64,000 nt of DNA from Pontiellaceae bacterium B1224 (GCA_029432815.1 JAROBA010000013.1:1-64000); one strand, 5' to 3'. Counted from the stretch's first letter, positions 54,070-62,093 are shown. Numbers and translations: made by a program. Notes: generated by a model not told the origin, from the sequence alone.

Positions 54070-56646
54070 CTACTTTCCTTTGTAGGCTTTGAGGTAAATT
54101 TCCTTGAGTTCGCTGATCAGCGGGTAGCGCGGGTTGGCGCCGGTACACTGGTCGTCGAATGCATCCTCAGAGAGCTGATCAAGGTTGGCCATGAATTCTT
54201 TTTCATCCACGCCCGCGTCTTTAATGCTCATCGGAATGTTCAGTTTCATTTTGAGCTCATCGATCGCCTTGATCAGCAGCTTCACCTTGGAATCATCCGT
54301 GGTTCCGCCGAGCTGGAGGTAATCAGCCACCCGGGCATACCGTTCTTTGGCGGTCGGCCAGCTATATTGCGAGAAGGCCGCCTGCTTAATCGGATTATCC
54401 GTGGCATTGAACTTGATCGTTTCATTAATCATCAATGCATTGGCCATTCCGTGCGGCAGGTGATAGGCCGCGCCCAGCTTATGAGCCAGCGAGTGGCAGA
54501 CGCCCAGGAAGGCATTCGCAAAACTCATCCCGGCGAGCGTGGCGGCATAGTGCACTTTTTCGCGCGCTTTGCGATCGCCCGTTGCATAGGACTCCGGCAG
54601 ATATTTGAAGAGCAGACGCAGTGCTTCCAATGCCTGCGGGTTCGTGAACTCGGAGCTGACAATACTGACCATTGCTTCGAGGGCGTGGGTCACAGCATCA
54701 ATACCGCCGAAGGCCGTCAGCGATTTCGGCATGCCCATCACCAGCTCCGGGTCGCAGATCGCCATATCCGGTGTCAGCGCATAGTCCGCAATCGGATATT
54801 TTGCGCCGGTCTCATCGTCGGTCACCACCGCAAACGGCGTCACTTCAGAACCGGTGCCGGACGTGGTCGGAATGCAAACCATCTTCGCTTTCTTTCCAAG
54901 CTCCGGAAACGTGCAGATCCGTTTCTTGATGTCCATAAAGCGCATCGCCAGATCTTCGAACTTGGTTTCCGGGCTTTCATACATCAGCCACATAATCTTC
55001 GCGGCATCCATCGGCGATCCGCCGCCCAGCGCAATAATGACGTCGGGCTTGTAGCCATTCATCATTTTCAGACCGGCTTTTACGGTGCTCAGATCCGGGT
55101 CCGGCTTCACATCGTAGAAGATTTCATAATCCATGTTGATGGCGTCGAGACCATCGGTGACTTTTTCCACCAAACCGAGATCCATCAGGGCCTTATCCGT
55201 CACGATCATCGCGCGCTTGCTTCCGCACAGATCTTTCAAGGCCAGCGGCAGGCAGCCGTATTTGAAGTAAATGTTCTTCGGCACATTGAACCAAAGGGTG
55301 TTTTCGCGGCGTTCCGCAACCGTTTTGACATTCATCAGGTGTTTCACTCCCACATTTTCGCTGACCGAGTTTCCGCCCCAGCTACCGCAGCCGAGCGTCA
55401 AAGAAGGTTCGAGTTTAAAGTTATACAAATCGCCGATGGCACCCTGGGAACTCGGGGTATTCACCAGAATACGACCCGTTTTCATCATGGCCCCGAAATC
55501 GCGAATACGATCCTGGTTCAGCGGATCCGTATAGAGAACCGATGTATGCCCAATACCGCCGGCCGCTACCAGCGCATCGGCTTTAGTCAGCGCGTCTGCA
55601 AAATCGGAAGCTTTGTACAGCCCCAGCACCGGACTCAGCTTTTCATAAGAGAAGGCTTCTTCCGGACCAATCTTCGTCGCTTCGCCGATCAGCACTTTCG
55701 TGTCTTCATTCACTTTAACGCCAGCCAGTTCAGCAATGGCCGCAGCGGGCTGACCAACAATTTTTGCATTCAGATGGCCGTCGACCATGATGGTTGCGCC
55801 GACTTTTTTCTTTTGGGGAGCCGTCAGAATCGTCGCTCCGCGTTTTTTGAATTCGTCCTTAACATCTTCATAGATCTCGTCCACCACGATTACGCTCTGC
55901 TCGGAAGCGCAGATCACACCGTTATCGAAGGTTTTGGAAATCAGGATGCTGTTGACGGCCGTCCGGATGCAGGAGGTTTCATCGATGATTGCCGGCGTAT
56001 TCCCCGCCCCGACCCCCAGCGCCGGTTTACCGGAACTGTAGGCCGCTTTCACCATGCCCGGTCCGCCGGTTGCAAGAATCAACGCGATGTCCGGATGGCT
56101 CATCAGCGCATTACTCAATGCAACGGACGGCGTTTCGATGCAGTCGATCAACCCCGCCGGAGCGCCCGCTTCTTCCGCCGCCTTACGGATGAGGTGCGCG
56201 GCTTCGGCCGTGCAGCCTTTTGCCCGGGGATGCGGGGAGAAAATGATTCCGTTTCGAGTTTTCAGCGAGATCAGTGCTTTAAAAATGGCCGTCGATGTCG
56301 GGTTTGTGGTTGGAACAACCCCGGCAATGATACCGATCGGTTCAGCAATTTTGGTGATCCCGTAGGTTTCGTCATGCTCCAGCACGCCGCAGGTTTTCAT
56401 GTCTTTGTATTTATTGTAGATGAATTCGGATGCGAAGTGGTTCTTCGTTACCTTGTCCTCCACGATGCCCATGCCGGTTTCAGCAACCGCTTTCTTCGCA
56501 AGGTCAATACGCGCCACGTTGGCCGCGATTGCCGCTTTACGGAAAATGGCATCCACCTTTTCCTGCGGGAAATCCGCATATTTAATCTGCGCCTGCTTAA
56601 CGCGGGCTACCATTTCTTCCAACTGTTTCAACTCTGCAGTTGTCAT
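54070..56646 (-). CDS. adhE: bifunctional acetaldehyde-CoA/alcohol dehydrogenase
   Basis: This 858-aa fusion reduces acetyl-CoA to acetaldehyde and then to ethanol, reoxidising two NADH. The N-terminal half is the aldehyde dehydrogenase, with VPTTNPTSTAIFKAL, a GGPGMVKAAYSSGKPALGVG cofactor part and the catalytic Cys in NGVICASEQS. The C-terminal half is an iron alcohol dehydrogenase with ALGGGSPMDAAKIMW, PTTSGTGSEVTPFAV and CHSLAHKLGAAYHLPHG with the metal-binding histidines. Length and domain order are those of E. coli AdhE. AGGAG precedes the ATG. It is divergent from the hydrogenase operon and shares a control region with it. Confidence 0.97.
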   Translation of the reverse strand: MTTAELKQLEEMVARVKQAQIKYADFPQEKVDAIFRKAAIAANVARIDLAKKAVAETGMGIVEDKVTKNHFASEFIYNKYKDMKTCGVLEHDETYGITKIAEPIGIIAGVVPTTNPTSTAIFKALISLKTRNGIIFSPHPRAKGCTAEAAHLIRKAAEEAGAPAGLIDCIETPSVALSNALMSHPDIALILATGGPGMVKAAYSSGKPALGVGAGNTPAIIDETSCIRTAVNSILISKTFDNGVICASEQSVIVVDEIYEDVKDEFKKRGATILTAPQKKKVGATIMVDGHLNAKIVGQPAAAIAELAGVKVNEDTKVLIGEATKIGPEEAFSYEKLSPVLGLYKASDFADALTKADALVAAGGIGHTSVLYTDPLNQDRIRDFGAMMKTGRILVNTPSSQGAIGDLYNFKLEPSLTLGCGSWGGNSVSENVGVKHLMNVKTVAERRENTLWFNVPKNIYFKYGCLPLALKDLCGSKRAMIVTDKALMDLGLVEKVTDGLDAINMDYEIFYDVKPDPDLSTVKAGLKMMNGYKPDVIIALGGGSPMDAAKIMWLMYESPETKFEDLAMRFMDIKKRICTFPELGKKAKMVCIPTTSGTGSEVTPFAVVTDDETGAKYPIADYALTPDMAICDPELVMGMPKSLTAFGGIDAVTHALEAMVSIVSSEFTNPQALEALRLLFKYLPESYATGDRKAREKVHYAATLAGMSFANAFLGVCHSLAHKLGAAYHLPHGMANALMINETIKFNATDNPIKQAAFSQYSWPTAKERYARVADYLQLGGTTDDSKVKLLIKAIDELKMKLNIPMSIKDAGVDEKEFMANLDQLSEDAFDDQCTGANPRYPLISELKEIYLKAYKGK

Positions 56647-56714
56647 TTTCGTTCTAGCTCCTGGTTGGTTTTATTGACCCGTAGTTTCCGGGATTTATTT
56701 TAAAATCAGCGCTC

Positions 56715-56736
56715 ATTCGATACTTGAATATCGAAT
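56715..56736. promoter_or_regulatory. 8-6-8 inverted repeat, candidate operator of adhE
   Basis: ATTCGATA-CTTGAA-TATCGAAT has perfect 8-bp arms. It lies just downstream of a candidate minus-strand -10 box and about 70 bp upstream of the adhE start, where a repressor would block transcription. Confidence 0.5.
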
Positions 56737-56746
56737 TGAGCCGCCA

Positions 56747-56775
56747 TCTATACGCCCCTCAAAAAAACAGCGCAA
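56747..56775 (-). promoter_or_regulatory. candidate promoter of adhE
   Basis: On the minus strand TTGCGC (56770-56775) and TATAGA (56747-56752) are 17 bp apart. The match is moderate (3 of 6 and 4 of 6 to the sigma70 consensus). Confidence 0.35.
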
Positions 56776-56801
56776 CCCCTTTTTAGATATTTTTTTATCG
56801 A

Positions 56802-56829
56802 TTGACATCTATCGATCTAAAGTTATCTT
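56802..56829 (+). promoter_or_regulatory. candidate promoter of the hydrogenase operon
   Basis: TTGACA (56802-56807) and TATCTT (56824-56829) are 16 bp apart, 25 bp before the first ATG. Two TATCGAT copies overlap or follow the -35 box (56796-56802 and 56810-56816), sharing TATCGA with the adhE dyad. Confidence 0.5.
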
Positions 56830-56854
56830 ATTGTGTTTTCACCGGAGAACAGAC

Positions 56855-57112
56855 ATGAAAAATTCGATTGTGATCTGCATGGGAAGCTCCTGCTTTGCCC
56901 GCGGCAATAGAGATCACTTAGAACTGATAGAGAACTACTTAGACGGGAACGGCATCACCGCCGAGATCCAGTTTTCAGGCTGTCGATGCCGCGGCGAATG
57001 CGGACGCGGGCCAAACATTGAAATCAACGGCACCCTGCACCACGAAGTCGATACCGGCACGCTGCTCGACCTCATGGAATATTATTTTTCGGCAGTAAGG
57101 GCCGAAGTTTAA
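56855..57112 (+). CDS. thioredoxin-like [2Fe-2S] ferredoxin (first copy)
   Basis: This 85-aa protein is the isolated thioredoxin-fold [2Fe-2S] domain found in NuoE/HndA C-termini. The four ligand cysteines are seen as VICMGSSCF and GCRCRGECGRGP. It would carry electrons to or from a hydrogenase partner. I start at the ATG at 56855 (GGAGA seven bases upstream). It opens the five-gene operon; a second protein of the same length is fourth. No NuoF-like flavoprotein is present, so electron bifurcation cannot be assumed. Confidence 0.88.
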   Translation: MKNSIVICMGSSCFARGNRDHLELIENYLDGNGITAEIQFSGCRCRGECGRGPNIEINGTLHHEVDTGTLLDLMEYYFSAVRAEV

Positions 57113-57165
57113 AGTTTCAGGGTTGCAGAGTTTAAGAGTCGGAACACCGCCGAACCCTTTCTCCC

Positions 57166-57205
57166 CTTGAACCCTTAAACTCTTCAACCTTTCAACTCTT
57201 CAACC
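57166..57205. repeat. five degenerate octamers before the sensory hydrogenase gene
   Basis: CTTGAACC, CTTAAACT, CTTCAACC, TTTCAACT, CTTCAACC follow in one phase of 8 bp. A looser reverse-complement run lies at about 57112-57140, so the spacer could fold back on itself. Confidence 0.8.
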
Positions 57206-57217
57206 AAGAAAACCTCC

Positions 57218-58918
57218 ATGGACCGAAAATATCCCATCTACACCGAAAAGACCGACTGCCGCGATTGCTACAAATGCGTGCGCCGCTGTCCGGTTAAAGC
57301 CATCAAAATTGAAAACAGCCGCGCCACAGTGATTGCCGAACGCTGCATTGCCTGCGGCATCTGCGTTCATGTCTGCCCAGCCGGGGCCAAAAAGGTGCGA
57401 AACGATCTGACCAGAGCAAAAAGCCTTATGAAGCGGAATCCGAGAGTCATCGCTTCGCTCGCTCCGTCATTTGCCAGCGAATGGCCGGAAGTGGCTCCAT
57501 CGGCCATGGCCGGAGCGCTTAAACAACTCGGTTTCCATGCCGTTAGCGAAACCGCACTGGGAGCCGAAGCCGTCACCCGTTCGATTGCCGATTCCATGCA
57601 AACGGCGCGCCCCGGACTTCATATCTCCACCGCCTGCCCGGTAGTGGTGGATCATATTCGAAAATACCGCCCTGAGTTTACCGAAAACCTAACGCCATTC
57701 CTCAGCCCCATGCAGGCGCATGCCAAACTGTTGAAGCAACATTACGGCAATGACTGCCCTGTGGTATTCATTGGCCCCTGCATTGCTAAAAAATGCGAGT
57801 GCGATGAATTTTCCGGTCTGACCGACATTGCCCTCACCTTCAAAGATCTCTTCCAATGGTTGGAAGAAAGAGGGATCGATCCCGCTACTGCCGATCCAGC
57901 GACCTTTGAACCGACCGATGCCGAGCACGGAGCAGTCTATCCAGTAGTCGGTGGCATGAATAAAACGCTGGAAGACTATCATATTCCAAACCTTGAACTT
58001 GTTTCCACCAGTGGAATGGAAGCGATCTTCCAGACCTTGGAAAATCTGGATACCGAAACGCTGACCGACCCCATCTTCCTTGAAGCCCTCGCCTGTCCCG
58101 GAGGATGTATTGGAGGACCGCAGACCAATTCACGCACGCCACAACTGAACGGTGAGCTGGCGATCCGGCGCAACACGCGCAAACACAAGGCTCCCGCCAA
58201 ACCGGCCGGGGCAGTCGAGTTCACCTTTAAACCAACACCTCCCGCAGAAGGTAAGCGGGAGGAATCCGATATTCGCGATGCCCTGCATCGCGTTGGTAAA
58301 TATAAGAATGAGGATGAACTGAACTGCGGCGGTTGCGGCTATGAAACCTGTCGTAATTTTGCCGAGGCCCTGCTCACCCATCAGGCCGAACCGGATATGT
58401 GCCTTTCCTATCTTCGGAAACTGGCCCAGAAAAAAGCCAATGCTTTACTGCGCTGCATGCCTTCCGGCGTGGTCATTGTCGACAGCTCGCTGCACGTGAT
58501 TGAGTGCAACGAAAACTTTGCACGGATGGCCGGACGAGACACCCTGCTGGGCTATGAAGCAAAACCGGGACTCGAAGGGGCTGACCTGCGAAAAATTCTC
58601 CCGTTTGCCGAGCAATTCGAACAGGTAAACCAAACCGGCAGAGAATTTCATACCGAGGCCTATCGCGAAGACGAGCGGCTGCTGAATATCACCATTTTCC
58701 CGATCGATAGCGGAAAGACAGTCGGCGGTATTGTTCTCGATGTCACCCAAACGGAAAACCGACGCGAACTGATTGCTCAGAAAGCCAAACAGGTGATCGA
58801 AAAGAACATGTCCACCGTGCAGGACATCGCCTGCATGCTTGGCGAACACATGGCCGACACCGAAATCCTTCTGCGCTCCATCGCCGAGGACTACGCCGAC
58901 ACAACCGAACCAAAATAA
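57218..58918 (+). CDS. sensory [FeFe]-hydrogenase (HydS-like) with PAS domain
   Basis: The 566 residues comprise: two [4Fe-4S] motifs (CRDCYKCVRRCP at 14-25 and CIACGICVHVCP at 43-54), the H-cluster domain (about 75-310), a single [4Fe-4S]-type region (NCGGCGYETCRNFA with a later Cys), a PAS domain (SGVVIVDSSLHVIECNENFARM), and a short C-terminal helix. H-cluster ligands are Cys140 (STACP), Cys188 (GPCIAKK), and Cys293/Cys297 (ALACPGGCIGG). Position 139, the proton-relay Cys in catalytic enzymes, is Ala, as in known HydS sensors. There is no kinase domain; the next gene is a phosphatase. It therefore probably senses H2 or redox state and signals through that phosphatase. FQWLE and FQTLE mark two TTCCAA palindromes. 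Confidence 0.9.
   Translation: MDRKYPIYTEKTDCRDCYKCVRRCPVKAIKIENSRATVIAERCIACGICVHVCPAGAKKVRNDLTRAKSLMKRNPRVIASLAPSFASEWPEVAPSAMAGALKQLGFHAVSETALGAEAVTRSIADSMQTARPGLHISTACPVVVDHIRKYRPEFTENLTPFLSPMQAHAKLLKQHYGNDCPVVFIGPCIAKKCECDEFSGLTDIALTFKDLFQWLEERGIDPATADPATFEPTDAEHGAVYPVVGGMNKTLEDYHIPNLELVSTSGMEAIFQTLENLDTETLTDPIFLEALACPGGCIGGPQTNSRTPQLNGELAIRRNTRKHKAPAKPAGAVEFTFKPTPPAEGKREESDIRDALHRVGKYKNEDELNCGGCGYETCRNFAEALLTHQAEPDMCLSYLRKLAQKKANALLRCMPSGVVIVDSSLHVIECNENFARMAGRDTLLGYEAKPGLEGADLRKILPFAEQFEQVNQTGREFHTEAYREDERLLNITIFPIDSGKTVGGIVLDVTQTENRRELIAQKAKQVIEKNMSTVQDIACMLGEHMADTEILLRSIAEDYADTTEPK
57851..57865. repeat. TTCCAA-N3-TTGGAA palindrome
   Basis: Exact copy (spacer TGG) in the sensory hydrogenase gene, read as FQWLE; a one-mismatch copy follows at 58028. 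Confidence 0.85.
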
Positions 58919-58991
58919 ATAAACACCAAGACACTAAGAACACGAAGGAGCAGCGACATATCCAAACTTAGAAATCTTCGTGTTTAAAACT

Positions 58992-60167
58992 ATGAAAAGT
59001 CTATTTACAGAGCTGGAATTTTATCAGGTGCGAAAGCACTCGCAGCATACGGCGGGCGATGCCTTTATGGTGCACAAAGACTCGAAAAACAACCGTCTGC
59101 TGACGGTGCTGTCCGATGGTCTGGGCAGCGGCGTGAAAGCCAACATTCTGGCAAACATGACTGCTCGCATGGCAATCAAGTTTGCCGAAACCGACACCGA
59201 CTTTCTTCATTATGCCAAGGTCATTATGAACTCCCTGCCGATTTGCCAGGTGCGCAAAATTGCCTATTCCACATTCACCGTCGTGGATTGCCGCCCCGAC
59301 GGAAGTGTTCATATTGTTGAACAGGGCAACCCGCCTTTTATTCTGCTGCGGCATGGCGAGCCGGTTTATATTCCCTTTAAGGAATACGTCAGCGAACAGG
59401 GCGATTCCCGTAAGCTGCTGGCATATCGTTTCGTAGCACAACCGGAAGACCGAATTATTTTTTTCAGCGATGGGGTAACCGAGTCGGGCATGGGATCGCC
59501 CGGCTATCCGCTGGGCTGGCGCAACAAAGGCTGCGCCGAGTTTTCGCATGGGCTCGTGAAACATGATCCGCAGATCTCCGCCCGGTTGCTGGCCAAACAG
59601 GTGGTACAAGGCGCCCTCCAGCGCGAGCCGGATCGAAAAGCCTATGACGACATTACCTGCGGTGTGCTCTATTTCCGAACCCCGCGCAAAACCCTGCTCG
59701 CTTCCGGGCCACCCTTTTCAGATAAGAAAGACCGTGACTACGCCGATGTAATTCGTAACTTCGACGGATGTAAAATCGTCAGCGGCGGGACCTCTGCCGA
59801 CATCGTCGCCCGCGAATTCGGCGAGGAAATCACAACCGATCTCTTTCGGTTTAAGCGTTCCAACCTTCCACCGGTTTCAAAAATGAACGGCGTTGATCTA
59901 GTGACGGAAGGCATTCTAACCCTGACCGAAACGCTAAACCTGCTCGATGGGAAAAGCCGACCGAATCAGGAAAATGCCGCGGTCTTGCTGTTCGATCAGC
60001 TCGTCAACTCGGATGTGATACACATTCTGGTCGGCACAAAAATCAACCAGGCTCATCAGGACCCGAACCTGCCGATGGAACTGGAAATCCGGCGCAGCCT
60101 GATGCGCCGGATCGCCACCACCCTCGAAGAAACCTATTTAAAAGAAGTCAAACTGGAGTTCATATAA
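58992..60167 (+). CDS. SpoIIE-type PP2C phosphatase
   Basis: This 391-aa protein has a PP2C/SpoIIE phosphatase domain in its first ~220 residues. VLSDGLGSGVKANILANMTA, IIFFSDGVTESGMGS and DDITCGVLYF supply the metal-binding acidic residues. The last ~160 residues, containing DGCKIVSGGTSADIVAREFG, resemble no domain I recognise. I choose the ATG at 58992 over the GTG at 58980 on family grounds; neither has a strong ribosome-binding site. It lies between the sensory hydrogenase and the second ferredoxin, and overlaps the latter's ATG by one base. It is the likely output of the sensor; its phosphoprotein substrate is not in the window. Confidence 0.88.
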   Translation: MKSLFTELEFYQVRKHSQHTAGDAFMVHKDSKNNRLLTVLSDGLGSGVKANILANMTARMAIKFAETDTDFLHYAKVIMNSLPICQVRKIAYSTFTVVDCRPDGSVHIVEQGNPPFILLRHGEPVYIPFKEYVSEQGDSRKLLAYRFVAQPEDRIIFFSDGVTESGMGSPGYPLGWRNKGCAEFSHGLVKHDPQISARLLAKQVVQGALQREPDRKAYDDITCGVLYFRTPRKTLLASGPPFSDKKDRDYADVIRNFDGCKIVSGGTSADIVAREFGEEITTDLFRFKRSNLPPVSKMNGVDLVTEGILTLTETLNLLDGKSRPNQENAAVLLFDQLVNSDVIHILVGTKINQAHQDPNLPMELEIRRSLMRRIATTLEETYLKEVKLEFI

Positions 60168-60424
60168 TGCGTGTAAAAGTATCTATCTGCACCGGCACCA
60201 CCTGCTATCTGATGGGCGGTGCCCATCTATTAACCTTCGATGAAATGCTGGATCCCTGCACCGCTCAGGATGTCGAAATCGTCGGATCGCACTGCCTAGG
60301 CCTCTGCAACAACGAGGAAAACGGCCGGCCGCCGTTTGTGAAGGTGAACGACCATATTATTGCCGATGCCACCCTCAACAAGGTGCTGGATACAGTCCGC
60401 GCCGAACTCGGACTGGAGGTTTAA
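60167..60424 (+). CDS. thioredoxin-like [2Fe-2S] ferredoxin (second copy)
   Basis: This 85-aa protein has SICTGTTCYLMGGAH and GSHCLGLCNNEENGRPP, the four cysteines of the NuoE-type [2Fe-2S] site, and VKVNDHIIADATLNKVLD at the end. It starts on the ATG overlapping the phosphatase stop (TAATG), two bases before the hydrogenase gene. It is a plausible electron partner of that hydrogenase. It is the same size as the first gene of the operon but differs in sequence. Confidence 0.9.
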   Translation: MRVKVSICTGTTCYLMGGAHLLTFDEMLDPCTAQDVEIVGSHCLGLCNNEENGRPPFVKVNDHIIADATLNKVLDTVRAELGLEV

Positions 60425-60426
60425 AC

Positions 60427-61872
60427 ATGTTTCACGACAACAAAGCCAATCGCCTTCGCAAAGAAGTGCTCGTTCGGGTGGCACGCGCCTTTTTCACCGC
60501 TCAACCGGACGATGCCCTGAACCGTATTCCACTGACCATGCGCCCGAAGTCGACTAAGGACTCCTCGCGCTGCTGCATCTATAAAGACCGCGTCGTATTG
60601 AAATACCGAAGCATGGCGGCCCTGGGTTTCTCTGTGGAAAGCGAAACCGATGAACTCAAACCGGTCAGCGCCTATTTCGACGAAGCCCTGCAACGGGACA
60701 AGCCGGTTGATCCGGTGCTGACCGTCATCGATGAAGCCTGCAGCGCCTGCGTTCAGTCGCAATACACCGCCACCAATGCCTGCCGCGGATGTATTGCACG
60801 TTCCTGCGAAGCGGCCTGTCCCAAAGATGCCATTGAATTCCGCGACGGCAAGGCCTGGCTGAATCCGGACAAATGTGTGAACTGCGGACTCTGCATGAAA
60901 GCCTGCCCCTATCACGCCATTATCCGCATTCCAATCCCGTGCGAAGAAGCCTGCCCCGTCGGCGCCATCAGCAAAGATCCGGAAACCGGCCGCGAAGTGA
61001 TTGACCACACTCAATGCACCTACTGCGGAAAATGTTTGAAAGAATGTCCGTTCGCCGCCATTTCCGACCTATCGCAGATGGTCGATGTGCTCAAACTGCT
61101 GAAAGACGGGAATGCCGTGGCCATGATTGCGCCGTCGATCATCGGTCAGCTTCCCGGCTCACTGCCACAACTGATGGCCGCTTTGAAAAAAGCCGGATTC
61201 AGCGATGTGGTCGAAGTGGCCGAAGGTGCCGACGAAACCACGCGCCACGAAAGTGCGGAGTGGGTGGAAAAAATGGCCGAAGGTGAGCGCTTCATGACCA
61301 CCTCCTGTTGCCCGGCCTATATTGAAACCGTCGAAAAACATCTTCCAGAGATTGGAAAATTTGTGTCCGACACGCCCACTCCCATGGCCTATACGGCTTC
61401 CAAGGTTCGGAAAAATTATCCCGAAGCCACGACGGTCTTCATCGGCCCGTGTATTGCCAAGCGGGTGGAAGCCACGAAGAATGCGGATGTGGATTATGTG
61501 CTCACCTTCGAGGAACTCGGAGCCATGCTCGTGGGCGCAGGCATTGATGTCTTTGAATGCGGAGAAGAAGAGATACTGGACCGTGCTTCGCGCGAAGGCC
61601 GCGGATTTGCAGCCAGTAATGGAGTGACCAACGCCGTAAAAGCATTGGCCCCAGACGATGCTGAATTAAAACCAATGCTCGTAGACGGGCTCGATTCAAA
61701 AACCATCCGGCAGATGAAAATGTGGGCAACAAAATCCTGCCCCGGCAATTTTGTGGAAGTGATGTCCTGCGAAGGCGGCTGCATTGCCGGCCCCGGTACG
61801 CTCGGCAATCCGCGCATTGCCAAGAAGCAGCTTAACACCCTCATGGATCAAAGCCCCGGAATCAGCAGGTAA
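60427..61872 (+). CDS. [FeFe]-hydrogenase, group-B-like
   Basis: This 481-aa enzyme reduces protons to H2 or the reverse. After a ~100-aa N-terminal part with SSRCCIYKDR and IDEACSACVQ, ferredoxin-type motifs follow: CRGCIARSCEAACP (119-132), CVNCGLCMKACPYHA (150-163) and CTYCGKCLKECPFAA (197-210). The catalytic domain has TTSCCPAY (Cys294, Cys295, the latter a ligand or relay residue), GPCIAKR (Cys342) and EVMSCEGGCIAGPG (Cys448, Cys452). All H-cluster cysteines are present, so it should be catalytic, unlike the sensor above. Motif order and N-terminus are those of group B1. Electron donors probably are ferredoxin and the 85-aa protein. HydEFG maturases are not in the window. A palindrome is read here as LPEIGK. 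Confidence 0.93.
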   Translation: MFHDNKANRLRKEVLVRVARAFFTAQPDDALNRIPLTMRPKSTKDSSRCCIYKDRVVLKYRSMAALGFSVESETDELKPVSAYFDEALQRDKPVDPVLTVIDEACSACVQSQYTATNACRGCIARSCEAACPKDAIEFRDGKAWLNPDKCVNCGLCMKACPYHAIIRIPIPCEEACPVGAISKDPETGREVIDHTQCTYCGKCLKECPFAAISDLSQMVDVLKLLKDGNAVAMIAPSIIGQLPGSLPQLMAALKKAGFSDVVEVAEGADETTRHESAEWVEKMAEGERFMTTSCCPAYIETVEKHLPEIGKFVSDTPTPMAYTASKVRKNYPEATTVFIGPCIAKRVEATKNADVDYVLTFEELGAMLVGAGIDVFECGEEEILDRASREGRGFAASNGVTNAVKALAPDDAELKPMLVDGLDSKTIRQMKMWATKSCPGNFVEVMSCEGGCIAGPGTLGNPRIAKKQLNTLMDQSPGISR

Positions 61873-61880
61873 GCGTCCCT

Positions 61881-62010
61881 TTCCAACCCTTGGAAATTTC
61901 CAATGATTGGAAACGAAACCGGCCTGATGGTCAGGCTTAAATTCGGCAGGCTCTGCCGCAAACGGGCGGGACGCCCGTTCCACGTTTCGTGGCATGGGCA
62001 TCCTGCCCAT
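61881..62010. repeat. cluster of six short-loop palindromes
   Basis: In order: TTCCAA-CCC-TTGGAA, TTCCAA-TGA-TTGGAA, GCCTGA-TGG-TCAGGC, GGCAG-GCT-CTGCC, AACGGGCG-GGA-CGCCCGTT, ATGGGCA-TCC-TGCCCAT. The last two form a pair with CCAC and GTGG in place of CTAC and GTAG. All have 3-nt loops. None is followed by a T tract, so it is not an evident terminator of the hydrogenase operon. Confidence 0.85.
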
Positions 62011-62093
62011 GAGCCGCACAGCTCAGCCCCTTGAAGAAGAAAATGGAACACGGCATCATGTATTAAAGTCGGTGTATGTTACCTGAAGGATCA

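Noticed and set aside
54367-56703. Open plus-strand frame of 778 codons
   Set aside because: It mirrors adhE on the other strand; codon structure of adhE explains its openness.
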